Assembly (NCBI RefSeq): GCF_029633865.1
Contig: NC_079224.1
Location: forward strand, 16,809,890 to 16,873,889
Source of the DNA: Lampris incognitus
Taxonomy: Eukaryota > Chordata > Actinopteri > Lampriformes > Lampridae
DNA length: 64,000 nt
Reading direction: 5' to 3'
The notes under the pieces: model-generated
Databases searched by the model: none
Told to the model about the DNA's origin: nothing
The model's input: the letters and a program-made list of their open reading frames with translations, nothing else
Part shown: positions 24,736 through 35,040 of the stretch, piece by piece
How the letters are laid out: every line of letters begins with the position of its first letter
How positions within the stretch are numbered: position 1 is the stretch's first letter
Made by a program: the position numbers and the translations under genes

Positions 24736-27700
24736 ATGGACAGTGAGACGTATCATAGTTGCTGCAGCCTCGACAAAGTGCCAAGGCAGTTATGCGCTTC
24801 ACATTTTGTGGACTACATTGACAAAGAATTGAACTATTCAAAGTTCTTCAAAAGGCACTTGCTTCCCAACCAACCATGTATGTTTTCAAGAAGTTTTACT
24901 GAAGAATGGAGGTGTAGGAAACAGTGGGTGACTGAAGATGGGAAACCTCATTTCCAGAAACTACTCCAAGAGTTTGGTAAATAAACCTTAGTAATACGGC
25001 ATAACGACACCCAAGCAATATTTATGCAAACAGCTTCTGCAGTGTTAAGCCTTCCTTAATTCTTTCTCATAAAAATTGAAGAAGAAAACGCTACCAACTG
25101 GAATAGAGGACTTCCAACTGTTTAAAAAAAAGAAAGTTTCATCGTGTTTCAATAATTTTATTTGATGACTTGATCAGATTCCCCAAACAACTTGATTTGT
25201 GTTGAAAATAAGTGAAATGATAAGATACCACTCGTCTATTAAGCAAATAAGGTGTTCTCACTGAGCCTAAGATTATATATTTTTTCTAAAAAGGTGTGTT
25301 CCCCGGTGAGAAAAGGGAACACAACGCCTCTTGCACTACAGTTTGCCTTGGCCCCTTGGTTAAAGAAATAATAAAACAGTTTTTATTAGGCATCGCTGAT
25401 AAGTTTCCATTTGGTTAATGTGTGTTAGGATGTAATATTCGCCACCGTGAAAGATATAGTATGTAAATAACTGGTTATAGATGTTGCTTTAACCTGAAGA
25501 GAGAGAATAGAAAATGGGTAGTGGTATGTATGGCACTGTAGTCGTACATGGTCCTTAACATATGAAATGTAGTATAGTATTTAGTAGTATTATACAACCG
25601 TATATATAGTATGTAGTCCTATAGTCCTTATATGTTGCTTGACTGCGGTCGAAGGATGGTGATGGTGATGATGATGATAGTCCTGTAATAGGACTATATA
25701 AAAAGGTGTAATGGGGTAGCGGAACGTATGGTGCAGTTGTGTATATAGTCCTTATAACTGGCTCCAGTGGCCCTTGGGGTCCGTTACCTTCCGAGGTGGA
25801 GATACAGGCGTTGGGGAGAGCAGGACACTTGGATTCATCTCTCTGGTGGATCAGGAAGCAAACAGCAGAGCGTATTTCTTACAGAGAGACATCAGTTTGC
25901 TGAATTATTTTCATACAGGAGCTTTATCTGAAGTGGAAATGCGTATGAAAAAGACGATATTCCAAAATTCAACTGGTTGATAACTTGAAACGTCAGTCTT
26001 CCACCCTCACTGTATTCTGTATATAGGTGAACATACTTCTGGTACAGAAGATAATATAGTGTAATATAGCAGGAGTATATAGCATTGTATATGGAAATGA
26101 TGGGTTGTGGAGTTGTGGTATGGTATATAGTATGGTATAGTATGGACAATATAGTATGTAAGCAATATGGTATACTATATGGGAATAGGTTGTTAATTAT
26201 TCAACCATAACTAAACTCTGTATAGTAGTGACATACCTGTTATGCATACATGCTTGTTTCCAATGTCTTTTTGTTGCGCCGTTTCCTCTTCTTTTTTTGT
26301 TTGTTTTCTTTTTCTGTGTGAGTCTGCAAGGGCTAGAAGCTGCTGTGAATTCCTCATGTGCATAGGCACACTTGGCTAATAAAGTTGATTCTGATTCTGA
26401 TCAGTGTATGAATGTATGTGTGAATGTCTGAATGTGAGGCATACATTGTAAAGAGCTTTGAGTGGTTGATAGACTAGAAAAGTGCTATATAATTGCAGTC
26501 CAGTCATTCATTCATTAAAGACTGTACTGTTATGTCTTTTCCTCCTTGCAGATGAGACTCCAGTTCCAATTGCAAACTGTAATGCAAAGGAATACAATGC
26601 AAACCCCAAACAAATTATGCCTTTTAAAAAGTTCATTCACTACTGGAAGGAATACATTCAGAATGGCCACTCGTCACCCAAAGGATGTCTCTACTTGAAA
26701 GACTGGCACATGTCAAGGTCACACTAATTTTCATTGAACTTGCATTGTGTATTGTTATATAACTAACCACCAGTAATGATGGTTGGTTTAACTAGAACCA
26801 CCAACATTCATGGTGTGATAGGGTAAGTGAAGCCAAAGAGAACATAGAGATGTGCACCAACAAGTTAATGTCCTTTTTTATAATGGTCCTTTCGCTAGGA
26901 TCTCCTCCCAAGCTGATGTTATGCCTCTTGCCCAGTGTGTGGGCCATAATGTTCCACATATGATTGTTTTCCACAGGGACTTTCCTGAGCATGATGTCTA
27001 CAGCACACCCGTGTTCTTTTCCTCTGACTGGCTCAATGAGTACTGGGATACACTTCAAGTGGATGACTATCGGTTTGTCTACATGGGACCCAAAGGTTCT
27101 TGGTATGATTAAGTCAATGAACATTGCCCATAGAATAGATGTGTGCCAGGTTTTTTTTTTTCTTCTGAAAGTGACTTGCCTTTTTTCTCTAGGACCCCAT
27201 TCCATGCCGACGTGTTCCGCTCCTATAGTTGGTCGGCGAATATCTGTGGCAGAAAGAAATGGCTCCTCTATCCCCCAGGGCAGGAGGAGTTTTTACGAGA
27301 CACTCACGGCAACCTTGCTTATGACATAACTGCACCCGATCTCCATGACAAGGACCTCTTCCCACACTTTCACAAAGCCTGTCAGCCTCTTGAAATCATC
27401 CAAGAAGCAGGTGAAATCCTTTTTGTGCCAAGCGGTTGGCATCATCAGGTTTATAATCTGGTAAGACATTTAAAAGTGATCCTGTCTTGTTTTTTAAAGG
27501 TTGCGGTAGAAACGAGAAACTCGAAAAGATTAAGGGTTAACTGTGTGTCTGGTCCATTTTCAGTTGTTTGGTTTTTGGTAAGTGGCGCTATGCTGAATAT
27601 AAATGAAATTACATAATTACATGAAATGCTTAATATCCATACTTTAACCAGAATGTATTCTCTCAAAGCGTAAATACAAGGTGCACTTTAATTATGTAAA

Positions 27701-28363
27701 CACATCATATTGAAATTGACTTATCTCCCTATCTTGTAGGAGGACACCATCTCCATTAATCACAATTGGCTAAATAGCTGCAACGTTGACATTATGTGGC
27801 AATTCCTTCAAAACGAGTTGTCCTCTGTTCAAAAAGAGATAGAAGAGTGGAGAAACACCATGGACTCTTGGCATCAGCACTGCCAGGTATAGAAGTGCAA
27901 TGATTAAGGCTGCCTTTCTATGTTATGTTGATCTCTACAATGTATAACTTGTGTATAGTACATTTGTACATATGTATAGTACTGTGATGCTCATATACTT
28001 TCAATATTTTGCATGTTTCTTTCCCAGGTCATCATGAAGTCTTGCACTGGTATTGACTATGGGGAATTTTTTTCTTTTCTGAAAATCATTTCTGACAACC
28101 GCATGTCTTTCCTGCGGGCTTGCTCCTCAGGGAACTCAAGCGATGACCCAAGGCATGTCTCAGATAAGCTCACCGCACTTGGAAGTTACCATGCTGCCTT
28201 TGACCTTCAAAGAGTGGCTCATATTCTTGAATGTCTACTGTGCAATGAGGACTTTACGAGACTGGATCATTCGAACCACACCTTACAACCTGAAAGCCTG
28301 TTGCAGAAAATTCATGAGGCCATACACTCCACTAGGGGGCAGCATCTACCTTCTCAGGAATAG
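24736..28363 (+). CDS. jmjd4: JMJD4, JmjC-domain 2-oxoglutarate oxygenase
   Basis: The human enzyme hydroxylates a lysine of the translation terminator eRF1. Coding exons: 24736-24976, 26552-26717, 26977-27102, 27193-27460, 27740-27886, 28028-28363. These total 1284 nt (427 aa plus stop; human about 417) with phases agreeing throughout. Exon 3 has FFSSDWLNEYWD. Exon 4 holds the JmjC core: the iron ligands H182 and D184 in PFHADVF, RKKWLLYPPGQEE for 2-oxoglutarate binding, and the distal His in GWHHQV (about 261-262). Exon 5 starts EDTISINHNW. I chose ATG 24736 (MDSETYHSCC) because human JMJD4 begins MDRETRA; a more 5' in-frame ATG at 24658 adds an unlikely hydrophobic peptide. The donor of exon 2 (CAAG|gtcaca) is weak. 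All catalytic residues I can check are present, so the gene looks functional. Confidence 0.97.
25560..26245. repeat. TATAG-rich low-complexity patches in jmjd4 intron 1
   Basis: Recurring TATAGTATG/TATAGTCCTTATA words at about 25560-25760 and 26035-26190, with a GATGGTGATGATGATGAT run near 25657. No coding content. Probably degenerate tandem repeats. Confidence 0.5.
26255..26402 (+). mobile_element. LINE 3' end fragment (L2-like tail) in jmjd4 intron 1
   Basis: Ends TTGGCTAATAAAGTTGATTCTGATTCTGA, i.e. a polyadenylation-like signal followed by a short (TGATTC)n tail, as in L2/CR1-type fish LINEs. No coding part recognised, so it is 5'-truncated. Confidence 0.6.
26403..26512 (+). repeat. Retroposon tail of the AGCGCTATATAA type
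   Basis: GAGCTTTGAGTGGTTGATAGACTAGAAAAGTGCTATATAATTGCAGTCCAGTCATTCATT matches a tail shared by many fish retroposons (seen in part also at 63340-63545, inverted). It ends 40 bp before jmjd4 exon 2. Confidence 0.55.
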
Positions 28364-28413
28364 GATATACGTACTACAGCGCTGAATGTGCAATTTAACC
28401 TGGCGTTGGCTTG

Positions 28414-28419
28414 AATAAA
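28414..28419 (+). terminator. jmjd4 polyadenylation signal
   Basis: AATAAA lies 51 bp after the jmjd4 stop codon and is the first one in that orientation. The iba57 transcript approaches from the other side. Confidence 0.7.
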
Positions 28420-28565
28420 AAGTGCAATTTTGCAAGTTGTGTTGATAAGGGTAATGCAACGTATTTTAAATTCTAGGATGCGCCATAATCGCAACTGTGG
28501 CTGCAAATGTTGCATATGTATGTAATACATTAAAATATTTAAAGCAGCAATTGTGTTTCTGTGAA

Positions 28566-28571
28566 TTTATT
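28566..28571 (-). terminator. Probable iba57 polyadenylation signal
   Basis: TTTATT on the plus strand reads AATAAA on the minus strand, about 215 bp downstream of the iba57 stop codon. With the jmjd4 signal it leaves about 150 bp between the two signals in a tail-to-tail arrangement. Confidence 0.55.
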
Positions 28572-28786
28572 TTACAACTGAAACAAATCATCATTATACA
28601 TTTGTTAAACACCAAAACATGAACTATATATAATCTGAGGCTCTGGAGGTACTCAATATAAAAGGAAAAGTGGGATAACAATTCTAATGCAGTGCCACAT
28701 CGCTGGTGAAGCAGCTATAGTGCAATATACTTTCAGTGTTTTATGATGCGTGTCCCATTTACCAAAATACTAAAACTGCACCTGCT

Positions 28787-30366
28787 TTACTTGGCGTTTG
28801 AGTCTTTGGGCCACCAGTCTGGCACAGAGGCCTCCAATGTCACAGTGGCATCTTCAGAAGATTTGAGCACTAACACCTCTTTGGCATGAGCCAGGCGAAT
28901 TAGGCTCAGCCCAAGCTTCCCAATCCCTGCCCTGTGTTTCCCAGCAGGCTTCCCGGACTGAGTTTGGAGTGATGCCCCTTCCTCACTGCTTTCAACAGCG
29001 GTGGACAGGCGCACTGGCATCAGGCGTTTCCGAACCACCCCGGTATGATGGGTCCTGGCTGTGAGCTCCTGGCCAATGTAACAGCCTTTACTGAAGCTGA
29101 TGCCCTGCATGTAGACAAGATTGGACTCTAGCGGGAGGGCTACCCCGGGAGGAAAGTCCTTCACACCTTCAGGAAGTCCTAGCAGGCAAAAAAAAAGGAC
29201 GGATGTCAAAGTCTCAGGAGCATGCGTGCATATAAACCCATATCTCAAGTAATACTGATCAAATTTAATCTTCCGATTGGTCTTACCGATTGTATATCGA
29301 TGTCTATGGTACTCTTCTGTGTCACCTTGCTGACTTGGTGCGATAATAGTCAAGGGGTCAACCTGACTGTCCAACACTAATCTCCAGCCCATGGCTTCAG
29401 TTCGGGGGTCCATCTCCAATAGCAGAGTCTTTTCTGGGAAAACGATATTGGGTTTTGCCATTCCTTGACCTTGGGGTTTTCTCGGACATAGCACTGCCCA
29501 AACAGACAGGTCTTGGCAGAGGTTTATGGTCACCTTCCGGCGTAGCTTGTAAACCTTCAAGTGTTTTAAAATTGCATCTTTTACCATGCTGTCACACTCG
29601 AGGAGGAGATCACACCCTTCCTCGGCTTCCCTCAGGCTGAAAAGGAAACACAGCAAAGTGACAATTAAGTGGGTTCAGGGTGAGATAAAGTGCAGGGGAA
29701 ACTTTAGACACGCTGTAAATTCGTCTGGGTTTTCTTGTGCGAGTCAAGCTGTTGGGACCCCCAATCCCCCCACCCAGCCACCCCATATCTGTCACCGAAG
29801 TGCTGACACACCGTCAGCTGCACTGCGTTGATAAGCGCTGACGTCCAAGTGTATTGTGATCGTAAACCAGGTGAGCAAAGTACCGCAATGCTCAGCATAA
29901 CTGGAAAATATATTAAGACAATAAAAAAGATTTCAACGACGTTTTAAAACAAGCAGTGACGCGGCGTTTAAGTAGGCAATTACCTGTACAAGAGAATATC
30001 ATAGAGTGTCCTTCCTTGCACGTTTAGCATGTGGGCGTACATAGCTCTGTGGTCCGGCTCGTCAAAGAGCCCCATGTCGTTAGTGACGATTCCTTGAAGA
30101 AACGACTGTGTGTCTTGTCCTTGGATTTTCAACAAACTCCTGTGAGAAAGATTATAACACACGTACTGCCCTGGATTGTTGTTGTTATCGTCCCCCGACT
30201 CCCGACTGTAGTTCCTGACATGAACGCTTCCTGGGTTTGAGACATTAGGGAGCGTAAACGGGTAAACATCGGCGCACGTTAACCCGCGGCGCGTGTAAAC
30301 ACCGGGTAAACAAGTGGACCGAAACGCTCGTTTGACCAGTTGAGAGACTCTTGCGATGCCGTTCAT
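28787..30366 (-). CDS. iba57: IBA57, mitochondrial iron-sulfur cluster assembly factor
   Basis: A YgfZ/GcvT-like folate-binding-fold protein which, with ISCA1/ISCA2, makes 4Fe-4S clusters for lipoate synthase, aconitase and respiratory complexes in the mitochondrial matrix. Coding exons, minus strand: 30366-29984, 29636-29287, 29178-28787. The total is 1125 nt, 374 aa plus stop (human 356). The N terminus [22 protein letters not shown] is rich in Arg/Ser with no acids, as in a matrix-targeting peptide. The globular part begins at [21 protein letters not shown]. The family signature KGCYIGQE is at residues 275-282 with the key Cys277, followed by [12 protein letters not shown] chose the internal Met because the 35 residues encoded upstream ([16 protein letters not shown]...) come from a LINE 3' end. 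It is convergent with jmjd4. Confidence 0.96.
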
Positions 30367-30773
30367 CGTAGAAAGGCAGGTTATAAAATGTACGGTGCCA
30401 TTACGCTTCTTCTTCGTCTTGCGTTTATAGCGGTTGTTAACCAACGTCATGGTGGATACCGCCATCTACTGGTATGGAGTGTTCACTAATTCAAATAACA
30501 TAAGAAAAAGAAAAATATAACTTAAGAAAATAAAGTTATATTCTCTATCGATTTGGTTCTCCTAAGATATTGAAATAAAAAAGTATACACTTATCCTTTT
30601 AACTTCTTTGTAAAAGATCGCTTAATTCAAATCTTAACTTTATTTCTTCAAGGTTCAGCATCAGTTCCCTTCTCTCAGCATCATGTTCTGGACAGCAAAC
30701 CATAACATGTTATAAAGTTTCTTATTGATCACAAAATTCTCACTTTCATGTATTCGCATTTTAAACAATGCAC

Positions 30774-30922
30774 TGTAGCGAATTGGGGGGGGGGGCAACC
30801 TCAGGAACTGCCGCAGCCGGGACGCGAACCCGTATCTTCCCCACCGCGGGAGACATCGCTAACCGCTCGACTAAAGGATCCAACCCATTAGCCAATGTGT
30901 CTACTTATCCATGCACGTTACA
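30774..30922 (-). mobile_element. Solo-LTR-like copy of a TRIM family with tRNA-like module
   Basis: Begins TGTAGCGAATT and ends CATGCACGTTACA (TG...CA ends), about 149 bp. Minus-strand reading holds an A-box-like TAGTCGAGCGGTTAGCG and a B-box-like GGGTTCGCGTCCCGG. Same family as the paired copies at 59401-59817. It sits within the LINE. No clear target duplication is visible. Fossil. Confidence 0.7.
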
Positions 30923-31077
30923 GTACTATTTAATCCTGTATGACCAAAACGTAGCCTGGATATTATTGTTCCTCTCTCCGGTTTCTTTCCGTGCCTCTCA
31001 TCATATCTAATTCCCTTTGAATTTTGTACAACCGGCTTCCAGTTCTCGCTTCTTCCCACTGCTTTTGCCACCTTTCT

Positions 31078-31156
31078 TTCATCCATCCGTTCATTATCCA
31101 AACCGCTTATCCTGCTCTCAGGGTCGCGGGGACGCTGGAGCCTATCCCAGCAGTCA
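31078..31156 (-). mobile_element. V-SINE tail fragment
   Basis: CATCCATCCGTTCATTATCCAAACCGCTTATCCTGCTCTCAGGGTCGCGGGGACGCTGGAGCCTATCCCAGC is the reverse complement of the 3' part of the 6847-7226 V-SINE. 5'-truncated. Confidence 0.85.
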
Positions 31157-31454
31157 TGGTCTTCATTTCTGTTTTAATAAAGAGCACTGTGATGTAATTC
31201 ATTTTTGTGGCTTCCTTTGCACATTTGTCAGCTATTTCGTTTCCTTTGATTCCTATATGTGCTGGTATCTACACAGGTCCCATCATTTCAGTTCTATATA
31301 AAGTTTGCTTTAAGAAAAGATTCGGACAGCCCTCCAACTTGTTCTTTTTTTTGCCACACGGACGTTTCGCGCACGACGCCCTTCTTCCGCGTGTATTCTG
31401 GCACTGTTCAATCAATAGACACAGGTGGTATTGATCCCAACCGGCACAACATAT

Positions 31455-31599
31455 TACAGCGAATTCAAGGGGGGGGGGGCAGCCGCGGGGACCGCCACAG
31501 CCGGGAAGGAACCCTGTCTCCTGCACCACAGGCGACACGTTAACCAGTCGACAAAGGGTCCGACCCGTTAGCCGTGTCTACTCATCCGTGCACGTTACA
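31455..31599 (-). mobile_element. Solo-LTR-like copy of the TRIM family
   Basis: About 145 bp, ends CGTGCACGTTACA, with the internal CAGCCGCGGGGACCGCC and GTTAACCAGTCGAC parts of the family. Lies 0.5 kb from the copy at 30774-30922. Fossil. Confidence 0.7.
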
Positions 31600-31979
31600 A
31601 TATACATCCCAGCAGGGGGAGCCACAAATATACCAGGAACAGAGTCTGGTAACGCTGGACAACGAAGATTTTGCTTCCGGAACACTTTTGGGTGTATTTT
31701 ATGGATTTTGGGCTGCTGATCACGAAATCACCTTTAAAATGTCCCTATCACATACCGTTTTGTAGATATAACCTATTTTTTGGGACTATCCCGTCATATT
31801 TTAAGTCTACTAGTACACTGCCCACAAAGCAAGCTGTTTAGATCAGTCCAAGGCTTCCTGGGCATGCACGCAGTGTAGGTGCTATGGCGTGGCTGGGCGT
31901 GCTTAGTCAGGTTAGATGCTGGAAGACAGGCTATAAAAGCTGCTCACATTTACAGACGCTGTTTGGACGCATGTTGATG

Positions 31980-32740
31980 CACATGTTCTTCAGGCAATAG
32001 CATAGTGAGTATACGTAACAATGGGATTTGTTGTGTTCAGGAAGATTTAATACAGCAGAAATGTGTTGAATATTGCAACAGCTGCCATACATTCTGTTAC
32101 ATCTGCGGCGAGTAAACGCTTAAGGCTCAAAGACGCACCGTGACTGCACTTATTCAGAAAGCATATGAGCTCTACTTCTGATGTAAAATTGGTGACCAAG
32201 AGAAACTCTGGGCTCCTCACATTTGTTGTGTAACATGTGCGGTCAACCCGAGAGCTTGGCTCAGAGGTACTTGGAAGTCAGTACCATTTGCAGTCCCAAT
32301 GATATGGAGAGAACAGGAGGATCACGCGACGGGCTGTTACTTCTGTCTTGCCAATGTACCTGGCTTCTCTACTAAAAATAAGAAATCTATTGAATATCCC
32401 CAATCTGCCTTCAGCCATGAGACTGGTGCCACGTGATGACAGTTTGCCAGTGCCGAAGCCACCAGAGACATGGAGCCTAGATGAGGCAGATGAAGATGCC
32501 ACAACGCATGAACCAGATGTGGAGGACGGCACTGATCCAGATGTTGAACTCTTTATGCCTGGTTATCCTCATCTGATAACACAGCCAGAATTAAATGACC
32601 TGGCCAGGGACTTAGATTTGTCAAAAGCTAAAGCAGAACTACATGATGTGTATGAAAGGGATTTAGCACAATATATTCCGGGATTCCACATTTACAGAAG
32701 GCATTCTGCGCATGTGTATCGGACTCTATGGAAATAATTC
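31980..32740 (+). pseudogene. Decayed copy of a multi-copy cysteine-motif repeat family
   Basis: Readable pieces include CHTFCYICGE, then KLWAPHICCVTCAVNPRAWLRG, then CYFCLANV, and a continuous stretch 32348-32737 with VPRDDSLPVPKPPETWSLDEADEDATTHEPD and PHLITQPELNDLARDLDLSKAKAELHD. I recognise these as the N-terminal part of a repeated gene family seen in many fish, Hydra and arthropod genomes (LITQxELNDLxRDL signature), of uncertain function and probably mobile. The copy is broken and ends in unrelated sequence. A TATAAAAG at 31934-31941 lies upstream. Not a host gene in my judgement. Confidence 0.65.
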
Positions 32741-33353
32741 ACCATAATCGGTTCTGGTCGCTTTAAGAAAGTGTTTCCGGGTTGACAGGGCGAGCTACGA
32801 CGATAATTGGTTGAGGCAGCGCCATGTTGCTCGGGCTGTTGCTTTTGTATAACGGAGAATAAAAGACACATGTAGTCAACGAGAGAAATTGTCCGTCTCT
32901 ACTTTCCTGCAGTTCCTACACGTTTGTCTGCTGAACGTTTCCAGAGACAGCACTTTATGAACATGACGACTAATGCGGTTTCTCTCAAGCTGCCCGAGTT
33001 CTGGCCTGGGAGTCGTCCGTCTCGGCTTGGTTCGCCCAGACAGAAGCGCAGTTCGCATTGCGGGAAATCACCGCGGACGCCACAAAATACCATAATGTGG
33101 TGCCGGCTCTCGGCGGTTCAACAGCAGCCAGAGTGGTGAGGCTCCCCAAAAATCCTCCGCAGCAGGATAAATACGAGACACCCAAGGCTCACCTGTGGAG
33201 CACTTCTGAACTTTCTGACACTGAGCGGGCCAGCCGGCTCCTCTCTCTGCAAGGCCTCGATGACGGGAAAACCGGCTGAAATTATGGACAGGATGCCGGA
33301 TCTCCTGGCGATGTTTTTCTTCTCCCGTTTTCGCTGTCCAGCTGTGCAAACCT
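32740..33353 (+). mobile_element. Gag fragment of a second Ty3/Gypsy lineage (fossil)
   Basis: Readings across 32925-33290 match the gag of abundant animal Gypsy elements (LKLPEFW; AQFALREITADATKYH; LSDTERASRLLSLQGL). The upstream 32740-32930 segment, with an AATAAA, may be LTR-derived. The copy is broken in several places and lacks pol. It is a different lineage from the element at 34738-39138. Old fossil. Confidence 0.8.
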
Positions 33354-34213
33354 CTGTTTATTGCTGTGCGTGAATGCGCAAAGGTATGTACTGATATTTA
33401 TAACTGCAAACCAGATGCTGCAGATGCATGGACTGCAGGGGACAGTCCCAGGGACTGCAGATGCAAATTAGCTGCCGGCTAACTCTGGTGCAATAGTAAA
33501 ATTGTGCGTTGTCCCTGACAAATAAACAATAAACTAAACCAGATATTAGCGCGATTATTCGGTAACTGCACATATATCTGCCGGTAATTTCTCTAGTTTA
33601 TAAAGCTCGTGGGGGCGGTGTGCTAGCGGTGATTTGTTGTTGATAAATTTGATTGATAATTGCAGCCCTTATCTGCGTGATTACATTCTCAATTGTATTG
33701 TTTGTTATACTGATAGCGTTCCCTTGTTTGTATCACTGTTACAGACCACAGCCTAAATTAAAGCAGCATAACTGGGAAAACCCGTTTCCGTGTTCTGTAA
33801 TCGGGACACACATCTGTACCCCAACTCTAACCACCAGATTCCCTGGAGACCCCATCTCCTTTTTACTGCCCCCTCCCTGAATGTCCCTAAAATTGTATAT
33901 ATTTGCATTAAAACGAGTTTTAGATCAGTTGCACAAAAAACGTATGATACGAGCTACCTAAAACAACCGTGAGCAGTCAAAAGACGGCGCGTAATTTGTG
34001 CGTCATCGTGCGCGTCATGTCACTATTTATGACGTGTGTCGGTCATATTTCCTTCACGAAGTTCATTGCTGTGTCCTAGAAACACACTAGCGTTCTCCAG
34101 TGCAGAGTAATAGTCTAAACCTGATTATTGGTTATTGCCAATATGTCTGGTTACAGACGCCGTTTCAGACGCACCATGACAATGGACAACGGCGATTTTA
34201 AATTGAAAAATAG
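33354..34213. other. Intergenic sequence without recognised elements
   Basis: No gene recognised. ORFs at 33653-33972 lack family resemblance. Confidence 0.4.
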
Positions 34214-34370
34214 TGAAGCGAATTCGGGGGATAACGCAACCACAGGAACTGCCGCAGCCGGGAAGCGAACCTGTATCGCCCGCACCGCAGGAGACATCAC
34301 TAACCGCTCGACCAAAGGGTCAAACCCGCGAGCCAGCGGCCAGCGTGTCTACTTATCCATGCACGTTACA
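34214..34370 (-). mobile_element. Solo-LTR-like copy of the TRIM family
   Basis: About 157 bp, GAATTCGGGG...CATGCACGTTACA, with CTAACCGCTCGACCAAAGGGT, the reverse of the A-box-like part. Fossil, third copy within 3.6 kb. Confidence 0.7.
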
Positions 34371-34380
34371 AAAGTATTAA

Positions 34381-34486
34381 AGTTGTTAAAGTATTAATTT
34401 TGGTGTCAGTTGTTCTTAACAGACACACTAACATATGCAATGCGTTAATATCTCAGTTGGGTATTTATCTTGACAGAATATAGAGT
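34381..34486 (+). repeat. Left copy of a repeat flanking the Gypsy element
   Basis: AGTTGTTAAAGTATTAATTTTGG...TTATCTTGACAGAATATAGAGT is repeated in the same orientation at 39147-39253, roughly nine bases in ten alike by eye. Family unknown; CGGTCGTT words next to both copies suggest two copies of one DNA element. Confidence 0.7.
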
Positions 34487-34737
34487 GTCGTTCTAGTGGT
34501 TTTTAAGTTCCGGTCGTTGTTTTGGACTATTTCAATGGTTATTTTTAGTTCTTTTAGTTCTTTTTGTTTTTTTTTTTTTTTTTTTTCATATTTCACGTTT
34601 TATAGGCCTTGTTACGTTTGTTAGATCAGCAATATGTGTTTTCTGTTTTGTTTTTCCGGCAATATTTTCACTTTTTCAATTTTGCTATTCAAGTTTGACC
34701 ATGTCTCTCTGAAGTTTAAATTGTTTAAAAATAGCAT

Positions 34738-34947
34738 TGTAATGTCCGTAGACGCCTTGTCTTACTGACATAAGAATAATTCAAGAACGAGCCGACTTCG
34801 TAGGTTCTTAACTGTGTAGCTTTTACTAGCGTTCATCCGACATACAACCTTCATAACATGCGCTTCTCACTTCCTGTATACGTCACACGCACTGCACGTA
34901 CACCCGTGAGTAGGTCAAGTTAAACACGTGACCTTTCATTCATTACA
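34738..34947 (-). repeat. LTR (3' LTR of the Gypsy element)
   Basis: 210 bp, identical by eye to 38929-39138. TG...CA ends. Confidence 0.95.
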
Positions 34948-35040
34948 TCTCCCCCTCTAAGATGATTTTCTAACCTGTATATCACCCCCCTTTTCACAAA
35001 AAAAATAAAAAATCCCCCACAGTACACAAGTCCATACGCC

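Larger units (their letters stand above)
30406..31290 (-). mobile_element. LINE with RNase H domain (I/Nimb-like), 3' part, interrupted
   Basis: Minus strand, three pieces in order. At about 31290-31185 it reads PAHIGIKGNEIADKCAKEATK, the end of a LINE RNase H domain. At about 30770-30595 it reads CPEHDAERRELMLNLEEIK, the C-terminal end of such ORF2 proteins. At about 30490-30406 is the 3' terminus, GTAGATGGCGGTATCCACC...(GAA)n. A V-SINE tail piece and an LTR-like copy (30774-30922) sit inside it. Stops are present in the reading, so it is dead. It lies in the same orientation as iba57 and its 3' end is about 40 bp from the iba57 ATG. The clade name is inferred from the RNase H and the tail. 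Confidence 0.75.

Noticed and set aside
30367-30465. Upstream in-frame start for iba57 ([11 protein letters not shown]...)
   Set aside because: The extension is encoded by the 3' end of a LINE and is poor as a mitochondrial presequence. The internal Met begins a typical one.
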